A stretch of 13,473 nt of DNA, taken from an uncultured Eubacterium sp. (GTDB lineage Bacteria; Bacillota; Clostridia; Lachnospirales; Lachnospiraceae). A model generated the notes under the pieces. The model made no database searches. It had not been told where the DNA came from and was given only the letters and a program-made list of their open reading frames with translations. Where the stretch lies: positions 1 to 13,473 of the forward strand of contig CAMODP010000034.1 of the NCBI GenBank assembly GCA_946611445.1, written 5' to 3'. Positions within the stretch are counted from its first letter, which is position 1. Every line of letters begins with the position of its first letter. Both the position numbers and the translations under genes were made by a program. Shown in pieces: positions 1 through 6,297 of the stretch.

Positions 1-795
1 CAGGTTGAAGTGCAGCCCCAGATACAGGCGCGTCTGCTCATTGAAATAGGCATTGCTCCATACCGTCATCTTCTCCGGCTTCCAGTCGATCACACAGCCG
101 CGGAAATCCAGGACGCCGGACTGGGAATTGCCGCCGCAGGCCGCCTCCAGGACGGTCGTGACCTCGGCGTCGCGGAAAGCAGCTTCCACATCACCCTTCT
201 CAAATACCGGCTCTTCCGTGATCTCGTATTTCTGATAGCCCATGTAGCGCGGCTTCCGGTTGGAATCAGGATTGATCTCCGGATGCAGCACGTAGGCATC
301 CTCCTTCAGGGCATCACGGGCAAACAGCACCGGCTTGCCGAGAATCTCCCACTCGATTTTAGCCTTTTTCATGGCCGCTTCCGCCTGCTCTTCCGTCTCC
401 GCCGCCACGGCGAAACCCATCTTCTCTCCTACCCACAGGGCAGTATCAGACAGGGTCCAGTGATCCCAGTAGCGCCAGTAATTGTCACGGTGCCGGGGCT
501 GAATGGCCGTGTCTGTCCAGGAATGCGTCGTGATCGGGATCCGGCGCACCTCCTCGTCGTCATAGCGCAGCACATAGTACACGCCCGGGCTGGCCTCGAC
601 TTCCGAAGTGTCCAGGCTCTTCATCCGCGCGTTGCAGTAGGGGCTCCGGAAGATCTTGCAGTATATCATGCGGGGAATGCGGCCCTTCAGGGTCACATCG
701 TCAAAGTATTCCACGCGTCCCCTGGCCTTCAGCTCCGCGTCGATCTTCGGTTCATAGCTGCCGACAAATTTTCGCTTTACTCGTGGTTCGTACAA
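1..795 (-). CDS. Molybdopterin-binding large subunit of a xanthine dehydrogenase/aldehyde oxidase-family hydroxylase (N-terminal 265 codons)
   Basis: The frame is open from position 795 to the window edge, so the C-terminal part is missing. The visible protein has the aldehyde oxidase/xanthine dehydrogenase a/b hammerhead layout: an N-terminal VGSYEPKIDAELKARGRVEY stretch, then RSPYCNARMKSLDTSEVEAS, a WVGEKMGFAVAAETEEQAE segment, an EPVFEKGDVEAAFRDAEVT segment and a CVIDWKPEKMTVWSN strand. These match family positions in order. There is no ATG near the expected start. The only start consistent with the upstream stop is TTG at 793-795, preceded by GAGGTG with 7-nt spacing, and it lies inside the last codons of the iron-sulfur gene (19-nt overlap), which suggests translational coupling. 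The enzyme family hydroxylates purines, aldehydes or N-heterocycles using water as the oxygen source. The substrate cannot be assigned: the region where xanthine dehydrogenases usually read like QHHAYLEP is CGGNSQSGVLD here, and the catalytic C-terminal half is outside the window. Confidence 0.88.
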   Translation of the reverse strand, partial: MYEPRVKRKFVGSYEPKIDAELKARGRVEYFDDVTLKGRIPRMIYCKIFRSPYCNARMKSLDTSEVEASPGVYYVLRYDDEEVRRIPITTHSWTDTAIQPRHRDNYWRYWDHWTLSDTALWVGEKMGFAVAAETEEQAEAAMKKAKIEWEILGKPVLFARDALKEDAYVLHPEINPDSNRKPRYMGYQKYEITEEPVFEKGDVEAAFRDAEVTTVLEAACGGNSQSGVLDFRGCVIDWKPEKMTVWSNAYFNEQTRLYLGLHFNL

Positions 796-1298
796 TGTTC
801 ACACCTCGCATGCATTTTTTCGGCGGCCAGCTCCACACTGCGCTCTATTCCCTGATAGCAGCCGCAGCGGCAGATATGGCCGGACATCGCTTCTACAATC
901 TCTTCTTTTGTCGGATCCGGGTTCTTCTCCAGCAGGGCATGGGCTTCCATTACAAAGCCCGGCGTGCAGAAACCGCACTGCATGGATGTGCCGTATCCGG
1001 GCTCCGTCATCTCCACAAAAGCGGCGATCACCGGATCGTCCTGCGGAAGGCCCTCCACCGTGAGGATCTCTGCCCCGTCCGCCTCTACGGCCGGCAGCAT
1101 GCAGGAGAGCACGGATTTCCCGTTCATCAGAACGGTGCAGGCGCCGCAGGCGCCCTGCTCGCAGGAGACGCGCACATCGGTATAGCCCAGCCGCTCCCGC
1201 AGGACAGTCGCCAGACTGTCTGTGGCAGACAGGTCATATCCTACGTGCAGCAGATGCCGCCTTCCGTTTACAGTAAGTGATATCTCTTTCAGTGACAT
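777..1298 (-). CDS. [2Fe-2S] subunit of a molybdenum hydroxylase (XdhC/CoxS type)
   Basis: This 173-residue protein carries both iron-sulfur modules of the family. The plant-ferredoxin-like cluster uses C46, C51, C54 (CEQGACGAC) and C66. The C-terminal helical cluster uses C108 and C111 (QCGFCTPG) with C143 and C145 (ICRCGCYQG). Q107, next to the second cluster, is the family Gln that contacts the pyranopterin. The role is electron transfer from the molybdenum centre to an FAD subunit or other acceptor; no FAD subunit gene is in the window. Two in-frame ATGs exist, at 1310 and 1298. The second is chosen because GGAGG lies 5 nt before it, inside the first four codons of the longer reading, and because the family begins with a short lead such as MSLKEISLTVNG. 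The gene is first after the promoter and leader terminator described separately, and it overlaps the large-subunit gene. Confidence 0.95.
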   Translation of the reverse strand: MSLKEISLTVNGRRHLLHVGYDLSATDSLATVLRERLGYTDVRVSCEQGACGACTVLMNGKSVLSCMLPAVEADGAEILTVEGLPQDDPVIAAFVEMTEPGYGTSMQCGFCTPGFVMEAHALLEKNPDPTKEEIVEAMSGHICRCGCYQGIERSVELAAEKMHARCEHCTNHE

Positions 1299-1340
1299 TT
1301 TTCCCTCCATCTCTGTATCTGTCCGGAAACGGTATATTCC

Positions 1341-1383
1341 AAAAAAATCCAGAAAATCACATTTTGCATGCGAATTTCTGGAT
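1341..1383 (-). terminator. Intrinsic terminator in the leader of the molybdenum hydroxylase genes
   Basis: On the minus strand ATCCAGAAA (1383-1375) pairs perfectly with TTTCTGGAT (1355-1347). After one T-T mismatch, the inner TCGCA/TGTGA adds five pairs including one G-U, around the loop TGCAAAA. The stem is followed at once by a run of Ts (1346-1341). It lies about 40 nt upstream of the ATG at 1298 and downstream of the promoter at 1490-1518, so it can only act as a conditional (attenuation) terminator for this operon or as the end of read-through from upstream. A nine-codon ORF (1386-1357, ATG to TGA) overlaps the 5' arm and inner stem but has no ribosome binding site at a useful distance. 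Confidence 0.8.
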
Positions 1384-1483
1384 CATGTGAAGCTAAAAGA
1401 ACGATACCTCTGGATATTATTTCTATGAAAATCTGATGAAGATTGCTCAGAAAAAACAGAAACTTCCAATTACGCAGATATTC
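1384..1483 (-). promoter_or_regulatory. Possible aptamer or antiterminator region in the hydroxylase leader RNA
   Basis: About 100 nt of leader RNA lie between the inferred transcription start (near 1483) and the terminator hairpin, with no convincing gene. Segment AGTTTCTG (1464-1457) is complementary over 8 pairs, one of them G-U, to CAGAAATT in the 5' arm of the terminator, so an antiterminator fold is possible. TCACAT just before the terminator can also pair with ATGTGA inside it. A local UCUGA/UCAGA stem is possible in the middle. I compared it by eye with the purine riboswitch (GUUUCU is present) but the P2/L2 and P3/L3 elements are absent. The ligand or regulator is unknown. Confidence 0.45.
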
Positions 1484-1489
1484 TTTTTA

Positions 1490-1518
1490 ACTATACTTCT
1501 CAGAGAAAAGAATGTCAA
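1490..1518 (-). promoter_or_regulatory. Strong sigma-A promoter for the molybdenum hydroxylase genes
   Basis: On the minus strand there is a perfect -35 TTGACA (1518-1513), a spacer of exactly 17 bp, and a -10 TATAGT (1495-1490) matching five of six consensus bases. Predicted start of transcription is about 1483, giving a leader of roughly 185 nt. The -35 overlaps the stop codon of the small upstream ORF and abuts a dyad at 1517-1541 (AAGGCAGG with CCTGCCCTT, one bulged base) that could be an operator or a weak terminator for the upstream transcript. The promoter makes the hydroxylase pair independent of the ligase and nucleotidyltransferase genes upstream. Confidence 0.8.
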
Positions 1519-1772
1519 GGGCAGGGTTTTCCGCCTGCCTTCTTCCGGTGATCACGGTGGGATTTCCGAAATGCTCTCCGGTACTCTGCTGCCGCGCCGG
1601 GCACGGCTTCCGGCTTCCGGATTTCTTCCTGCGGGAGGGGCAGAAGCAGCAGCAGCCTGTACACAAGAGATGCCAGTGCCCCGATAAGTGCCCGCAGGAG
1701 CTTCAGTTCCTCCGGCGATGTGACGGCCCGCACTTCACCGTAGGGAATTTGATCTCCCAGATTCGTCAGCAT
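1515..1772 (-). CDS. Small hypothetical protein (about 85 residues), uncertain
   Basis: The ORF follows the nucleotidyltransferase after a 40-nt gap. A run of three ATG codons starts at 1778. The third (1772) is chosen because GAGGAG lies 6 nt upstream of it, a good ribosome binding site. The protein has an N-terminal MLTNLGDQIPYGEVRAV section, a Leu-rich helix-forming middle (ALIGALASLVYRLLLLLPLP) and a basic C-terminus. I recognise no family. It could be a real accessory protein of the molybdenum hydroxylase set, a truncated remnant of a longer gene, or chance. Its stop codon falls inside the -35 element of the hydroxylase promoter, which is tight but possible. The ribosome binding site and operon position favour expression; the low-complexity sequence argues against. 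Confidence 0.35.
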   Translation of the reverse strand: MLTNLGDQIPYGEVRAVTSPEELKLLRALIGALASLVYRLLLLLPLPQEEIRKPEAVPGAAAEYRRAFRKSHRDHRKKAGGKPCP

Positions 1773-1814
1773 CATCATCTCCTCTTCGGCAGAGGGATAA
1801 GCCCATGCTGAGCT

Positions 1815-2516
1815 TCAGAAAGAACCTGTCCAGCTGCGCAGCAGCTGTTCCAGTTTCGCAAAGTCCTCCGGTGTGTCAGCGTCCAGAAATGTGCCCGCGT
1901 CATCCGTCTCCACATAAACTCTCTCTGCCGGGAGAGAACGAAGCGCCCCCTTCATTCCGCCTTTGCCGGTATAAGCCAGAATTGCCGGGATCAGGTCGGC
2001 ACGCAGCAGGATGGGGTGGCCCGCCTTTCTGGTATGCGAGGGAATGACGATGTCCGCTCTCTCTTTCAGGAGCAGGCGCGCCGTTTCCCCTGAAAACAGG
2101 GGGATATCCGCGGGGCAGAAGAAAAGGCGGTCACAGCGGCCTTCCAGATAGGAAAGGCCGATCTTTGCGGAGGTGAACATATCCGAACACGCGTAATCCG
2201 GGTTCCGAAGAAACGTGATCTCCGGAAGGCCGCTCTCCTGTCCCGGATCATCTGTCAGGGTCACGGCCGGATCCGGCCTGCGGCTGCCGCGGACCCCAGA
2301 CAGCGCCCTCTCCAGCTCCGTCGCGCGGTATCCCGTCACCATAACGATCTCATCGATTCCGGCATCCCGGAAGGCGCGGACAACCCGCTCTGCCATGGGA
2401 ATGCCGCCCAGCCGCAGCAGGGGCTTGAACTCCTTCATCCGGCTGGAAAGCCCTGCGGCGATAACCAGGGCAGCGACGCCGGGCTGCCGGGGTCCCTCTC
2501 TGTCACAATGGCTCAT
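1815..2516 (-). CDS. MobA/MocA-like molybdenum cofactor nucleotidyltransferase
   Basis: This 233-residue protein has the NTP-transferase (Rossmann-like) fold of the MobA/MocA/YgfJ group. It shows the nucleotide-binding signature AAGLSSRMKEFKPLL at residues 20-34 (family pattern LAAGxSxRMGxxK), a CPADIP loop at 134-139 whose Asp137 would bind Mg2+, a GHP motif at 166-168 and the closing DADTPEDF at 212-219. Such enzymes attach CMP or GMP to molybdopterin, and members beside xanthine dehydrogenase-type genes usually make the cytosine dinucleotide form. Its ATG overlaps the stop of the ligase gene by 4 nt (ATGA), so the two are translationally coupled. The first 13 residues are extra compared with typical members. 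CTP versus GTP specificity is inferred from context, not from the sequence. Confidence 0.88.
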   Translation of the reverse strand: MSHCDREGPRQPGVAALVIAAGLSSRMKEFKPLLRLGGIPMAERVVRAFRDAGIDEIVMVTGYRATELERALSGVRGSRRPDPAVTLTDDPGQESGLPEITFLRNPDYACSDMFTSAKIGLSYLEGRCDRLFFCPADIPLFSGETARLLLKERADIVIPSHTRKAGHPILLRADLIPAILAYTGKGGMKGALRSLPAERVYVETDDAGTFLDADTPEDFAKLEQLLRSWTGSF

Positions 2517-3937
2517 GCGTTATAATACAGATCAAATTCTGCCGGGTGCGGAATCGAAGCCATTTTGCCGCACTCCCGTCTCTTGTCTGCGATATGCGAG
2601 CGCAGGACCTCCTCCGGGAATACGCCGCCGGCAGTCAGATAATCATGATCCGCTTCCAGCGCGTCCAGGGCATCCTCCAGCCTGACCGGCAGGCCTTTCA
2701 GTTTTTTCTTCTCCTCATCAGACAGGTTGAACAGATTGAAGTCATAAGGACCCCAGCCTTCCCTGTGGGGATCGATCCGGTTCTGTATGCCGTCCAGTCC
2801 CGCCATCAGGATGGCTGCGTAGGCAAAATACGGGTTGCAGGTCGCATCGGGATTCCGGAGCTCAAATCTGCGCATGGCCGGCGTCCTGGCATAGGCGGGA
2901 ATGCGGATGACCGCGCTCCGGTTGGAGGTGGCATAACCGACCGTCACAGGCGCTTCAAAGCCAGGCACCAGTCTCTTGAAGGAATTCGTGCTCGGATTGG
3001 TGATTCCGCAAAGAGAATCTATGTGCTTCAGCAGGCCGCCCATGAAGAAGTGCGCGGTCTCTGACAGGTGTGAATAGCCCGCGTCATCTGAGAAGACGGG
3101 CTCGCCGTCTTTGAGCAGGAGCATGTGTACGTGCATGCCGCTGCCCGCTTCTCCGTAGATCGGCTTCGGCATAAAAGTGGCGGAAAAGCCGTACTGCAGC
3201 GCGGTATTCTGAATGATATATTTGATAATCATGGTGGCATCCGCCATGAAGGACATCTCCCCGAGCTTCGGCTCGATCTCAAACTGGCCGGAGGCGCCGA
3301 CTTCAGGGTGATGGTACTTGACAGGGATCCCGGCCGCCTCGATCCTTTTGACCATCTCGCTTCTGCACTCATACGAACGGTCAAAGGGCTTCGCGACATG
3401 GTACGCGTCCTGGTGCGGGACAACGATTCCCTTCCCCTGCGCTTCCGTATTCCACGGCGCCTGCTCCGCGTCCACATAGGCGCCGATCTGGTTTGGTTTT
3501 ATCGTCCAGCCGGCTTTATCAAAGAGATAGAACTCAAATTCCGGCAGGATCAGCATGGTATCCGCGATTCCCAGATCCCTCATATACTGCTCTGCCGCTT
3601 TCACGATATTTCTGGGATACTGGGCCAGCGGCCTGTTTGCCGGGTGATCAATGATCATGGCGTCTCCGGTCATGGACAGCGTCGGACAGCCGCAGAAGGG
3701 GTCCACCATGGCTGTGTCCAGATCCGGAATAAACACCATGTCGCTCTTTTCCAGGATCGCGTACCCGTAATTGGACGCGTCAAAGCCGATCCCCTCGCTG
3801 AGGATTTCCTCACTGAATGAGCCGGCCGGAATCGTCACGTGCCGGAATGCGCCGTCAATGTCAACCATTTTGAAATCAATCATCTCAATGGCATTGTCCG
3901 CGATCATCTTCCGGATGTCGCCGATAGTTTTTTTCAT
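2513..3937 (-). CDS. Type I glutamine synthetase or GS-like gamma-glutamyl ligase
   Basis: The 474-residue protein aligns by eye along the whole of E. coli-type GSI. Visible active-site elements are FDAS with Asp53 (ammonium-site Asp50 equivalent), EFEFYLF with Glu133/Glu135, Tyr179, Glu212 and Glu220 in HHPEVGASGQFE, GSGMHVH with His269/His271, KRLVPGFEAPV with Arg322 and flap Glu328, NRSAVIR with Arg340/Arg345, and RRFELRNPD. The fold makes gamma-glutamyl amides from glutamate and ATP. Two deviations stand out. The Asn of the usual NGSGMH motif is Ala264, and the adenylylation Tyr (E. coli NLYDLPPEE) is Phe403 (NLFNLSDEE), so GlnE-type control is not possible. AAAGGAG lies about 11 nt before the ATG. 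It starts 34 nt after the permease and overlaps the nucleotidyltransferase, an unusual place for a housekeeping glutamine synthetase. A different amine or acid substrate is therefore possible. Confidence 0.9.
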   Translation of the reverse strand: MKKTIGDIRKMIADNAIEMIDFKMVDIDGAFRHVTIPAGSFSEEILSEGIGFDASNYGYAILEKSDMVFIPDLDTAMVDPFCGCPTLSMTGDAMIIDHPANRPLAQYPRNIVKAAEQYMRDLGIADTMLILPEFEFYLFDKAGWTIKPNQIGAYVDAEQAPWNTEAQGKGIVVPHQDAYHVAKPFDRSYECRSEMVKRIEAAGIPVKYHHPEVGASGQFEIEPKLGEMSFMADATMIIKYIIQNTALQYGFSATFMPKPIYGEAGSGMHVHMLLLKDGEPVFSDDAGYSHLSETAHFFMGGLLKHIDSLCGITNPSTNSFKRLVPGFEAPVTVGYATSNRSAVIRIPAYARTPAMRRFELRNPDATCNPYFAYAAILMAGLDGIQNRIDPHREGWGPYDFNLFNLSDEEKKKLKGLPVRLEDALDALEADHDYLTAGGVFPEEVLRSHIADKRRECGKMASIPHPAEFDLYYNA

Positions 3938-3971
3938 ATCGAATATCTCTCCTTTTAAATCCTATTTCAGT

Positions 3972-4715
3972 TCAGAAATCAAGTTCCTTCCTGCGGAATG
4001 CGAGTACAGACAGCAGCAGCGCCAGTCCCAGATATATGACAGCTCCCAGCAGCAGCGTCGCGGCGCCGTTTCCTCCCAGCATCATGTCGGAAAAGGCGCG
4101 GTTCGCGAAGCCCTGGATCATGTAATGCGTGATATGCGCGTTGTGAAACAGGACCCTTGTGTCCAGGAATGATGACAGAGTGGGGATTACTGTTGTCAGC
4201 AGCAGCATGATAAACACCGCGAGCGCCGAATTGTCAGTAATATACAGGATCACGGCCGCAAGCGGCGCGCAGCAGATCACCGTGTACGCTCCCATCAGCA
4301 CTGCCAGGAGCAGTATTTTCAGATCGGCTGCCGTCATATGCGCGCCCGCAGCGAGGGAAAGCAGAAGCAGGAATACCGAAAAGCAGCCGTATATGATCGC
4401 CGTCAGCGCGATGACGTCCGCAATTTTCGCGGCTATGATCCTGCCGCGGGTTACGCCTCTCCCGATGGCAGCCTGCATGGATTTAGCCCTGAATTCATCT
4501 GTATACACCACAGAAAAGACGGCAATGCCCAGAATCACGGTGCTTCCGTTCAGCAGATAGTTCTTCTCATGAACGGCAAACGCGAAGCCGTTCCAGAGAT
4601 GCGTTCTGTCCCAGATCACGAGGAGTACGGACAGGACTGCGGCCACTGCCAGGGCAATATAAAAACTCTTCTTTCGCAGAATACGTCTCAGGTCTGCTCT
4701 GATCAGATGTATCAT
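3972..4715 (-). CDS. ABC-2 type transporter permease (second of a paralogous pair)
   Basis: The protein is 247 residues with about six hydrophobic segments, near residues 18-36, 54-70, 93-122, 131-157, 160-180 and 220-240. It starts MIHLIRADLRRILRKKS, which aligns without gaps to the start of the neighbouring permease (MRRLMRADLRRILHKKG), and ends in the same style (FRRKELDF against FQKKEMEL), so the two are paralogues. The start at 4715 is chosen over an in-frame ATG at 4757 because AAGGAG lies 8 nt upstream, the ATG overlaps the previous stop (ATGA), and the paralogue begins at the same place. It probably forms a heterodimeric membrane channel with the other permease, powered by the ATPase at 5437-6264. 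The substrate is unknown; similar modules export bacteriocins, antibiotics or peptides. Confidence 0.85.
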   Translation of the reverse strand: MIHLIRADLRRILRKKSFYIALAVAAVLSVLLVIWDRTHLWNGFAFAVHEKNYLLNGSTVILGIAVFSVVYTDEFRAKSMQAAIGRGVTRGRIIAAKIADVIALTAIIYGCFSVFLLLLSLAAGAHMTAADLKILLLAVLMGAYTVICCAPLAAVILYITDNSALAVFIMLLLTTVIPTLSSFLDTRVLFHNAHITHYMIQGFANRAFSDMMLGGNGAATLLLGAVIYLGLALLLSVLAFRRKELDF

Positions 4716-5440
4716 AACTCCATCTCCTTTTTCTGAAAGATGGCTGCCGCCGCCCACAGGGCGCCCCCGATATAGAAAACGATTACCACGGCAATCTGCC
4801 AGGGAATCTTCCCTGCTGCCAGGTTCCGGAACGCGGCGTCAATCAGTCCTCCCGGAACATAATCATAGATCCCGACCCGGTAGAGCGTCTGCGCCACCAT
4901 CAGCACCAGTCTTGCCAGAAAGGCCGTAACCACGACAGAGAGAACGCCCATGGCCGTATTTCCGGTCAGGTAGTGCACCAAAAGGGCGAACGACAGACAC
5001 CAGGCGGCCCGGATCACCATAAACAGACTGTATGCCATGAGCAGCCGCAGCTGCCTGTCCGTCAGCAGCGGCGGCTCTACCGTCTTGAAGAAGAACTGGC
5101 GAAACGCGCTGATGAAAGCGTAAAACAGAATGGCAAGCACCATGCAGTCCAGAAGCTTTGCGGTCAGAAAACGGCTCTTCTTCAGTCCCCTTCCCGTCAC
5201 GATGACCTCCGAGTTGCTCTGGGCGTCATCTGCAAACACAGACAGGTAAATGTAGATCGTAATAATCAGGAACCAGATGCCGCCGAGCCTGTTCTGACAG
5301 GAGGTCATGATCGTATCCGGCGCGGAATCCATATAGTCTATAGAATTCACCAGCTGATACAGAAGGAAGAAAATATTCCAGAGCCAGAAGCCCTTCTTGT
5401 GCAGAATCCTTCTCAGATCCGCCCGCATCAGTCTCCTCAT
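4712..5440 (-). CDS. ABC-2 type transporter permease (first of a paralogous pair)
   Basis: This 242-residue membrane protein has an N-terminal cytoplasmic motif (RADLRRILHKKG), then hydrophobic segments near residues 18-34, 53-70, 95-115, 133-158, 160-182 and 213-235. Its gene overlaps the ATPase gene by 4 nt (ATGA) and is overlapped in the same way by the second permease, so the three are co-expressed in fixed ratio. The ATG at 5440 is kept as start because it aligns with the start of the paralogue; an internal ATG at codon 5 is the alternative. Both permeases lack large extracellular domains, so they resemble the small permeases of lantibiotic-immunity or bacitracin-type exporters rather than MacB or BceB types. 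The substrate cannot be read from the sequence. Confidence 0.85.
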   Translation of the reverse strand: MRRLMRADLRRILHKKGFWLWNIFFLLYQLVNSIDYMDSAPDTIMTSCQNRLGGIWFLIITIYIYLSVFADDAQSNSEVIVTGRGLKKSRFLTAKLLDCMVLAILFYAFISAFRQFFFKTVEPPLLTDRQLRLLMAYSLFMVIRAAWCLSFALLVHYLTGNTAMGVLSVVVTAFLARLVLMVAQTLYRVGIYDYVPGGLIDAAFRNLAAGKIPWQIAVVIVFYIGGALWAAAAIFQKKEMEL

Positions 5441-6264
5441 TGTCCGCCACCCCCGATCAGCCGGAAATAGAAGTCCTCCAGCGTTGACTTCTCTTCCACC
5501 TCACGAAGCACCTTTACGCCGCCCTCAGCGAGCAGCCGCTTCGCTTTTTCCAGGTCATCCACGGCAATCTCGACAGCCTTTTCCTTCTCCTTCAGGTCCT
5601 CCTGGGATATTTCCTTTACGACAATACCGTCATTGATGATGCCGAAGCGGTCTGCGGTGTGCTCCAGCTCGCCCAGAATATGCGACGACACGATCACCGT
5701 CATCCCGAATTCCTCATTGAAGCGCCGTATCATATGGCGGATATCGGCTATGCCCTGCGGGTCCAGACCGTTGGTCGGCTCATCCAGGATCAGGATCTCC
5801 GGATTTCCCAGAATGGCGTTCGCAATGCCGAGTCTCTGCTTCATACCCAGAGAATAGCTCCTCACAGGCTTTTTCACGTCATCCAGCCCCACGATTTCAA
5901 GAACTCTGGAGATTTCTTTTTTGATTTCTCTCCCGGGGATGTTCTTCACCATGGCGTAATAGCGCAGGTTCTCCCGCGCTGACAGGTAGGGATAGAAATT
6001 CGTGCCGACGAAGAAGCCGATCTTCTGCCTGTTTCTGAGGAGTTCGGCAGGGGTCTTTGAGCCGTCTATGGACAATGTTCCCCCTTTAAACTCGGACAGG
6101 CCGAGTATGATCTTGAACATGGTCGTCTTTCCGGATCCGTTTTTCCCGATCAGGCCGTAGATATCTCCTTTGTTAACCGAGAGCGACGCGCCCTTGAGCA
6201 CCTCCATGTTTCCGTAGCTTTTTACAATATTTTCCAGTTTTATTACAGAATCCGCTGCGTCCAT
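5437..6264 (-). CDS. ABC transporter ATP-binding protein (BcrA-like subfamily)
   Basis: The 275-residue ATPase has Walker A GKNGSGKTT at 40-48, signature YSLGMKQRLGIA at 137-148, Walker B ILILDEPTNGLDP at 157-169 and the switch His195 in VIVSSH. The C-terminal 60 residues form a short charged extension typical of drug or peptide exporters of the BcrA/CcmA type. The Q-loop region reads IGFFVGTNFYPYL (82-94) with no Gln or Glu where the family normally has one. AGGAGG lies 6 nt before the ATG, a near-ideal site. It is the first gene of a three-gene exporter cassette and starts 33 nt after the metallopeptidase gene, so it is probably cotranscribed with it. Confidence 0.93.
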   Translation of the reverse strand: MDAADSVIKLENIVKSYGNMEVLKGASLSVNKGDIYGLIGKNGSGKTTMFKIILGLSEFKGGTLSIDGSKTPAELLRNRQKIGFFVGTNFYPYLSARENLRYYAMVKNIPGREIKKEISRVLEIVGLDDVKKPVRSYSLGMKQRLGIANAILGNPEILILDEPTNGLDPQGIADIRHMIRRFNEEFGMTVIVSSHILGELEHTADRFGIINDGIVVKEISQEDLKEKEKAVEIAVDDLEKAKRLLAEGGVKVLREVEEKSTLEDFYFRLIGGGGQ

Positions 6265-6297
6265 CAGCTGCCTCCTTTGCCCTTATCCGCAATCCAA

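Noticed and set aside
10..855. Plus-strand 281-codon frame over the hydroxylase large-subunit gene
   Set aside because: The minus-strand frame matches the aldehyde oxidase/xanthine dehydrogenase family; the plus frame has no family features and no convincing ribosome binding site.
1357..1386. Nine-codon leader peptide overlapping the terminator
   Set aside because: No ribosome binding site at a suitable distance and no run of a regulatory codon; a short ATG-to-stop frame is expected by chance.
1384..1483. Purine riboswitch in the hydroxylase leader
   Set aside because: A GUUUCU core-like string is present, but the flanking P2 and P3 stems with their conserved loops are absent, so it is not called.
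4716..4757. N-terminal extension of the second permease (ATG at 4757)
   Set aside because: The extension has no hydrophobic or conserved sequence, and the ATG at 4715 has a better ribosome binding site and aligns with the paralogous permease.
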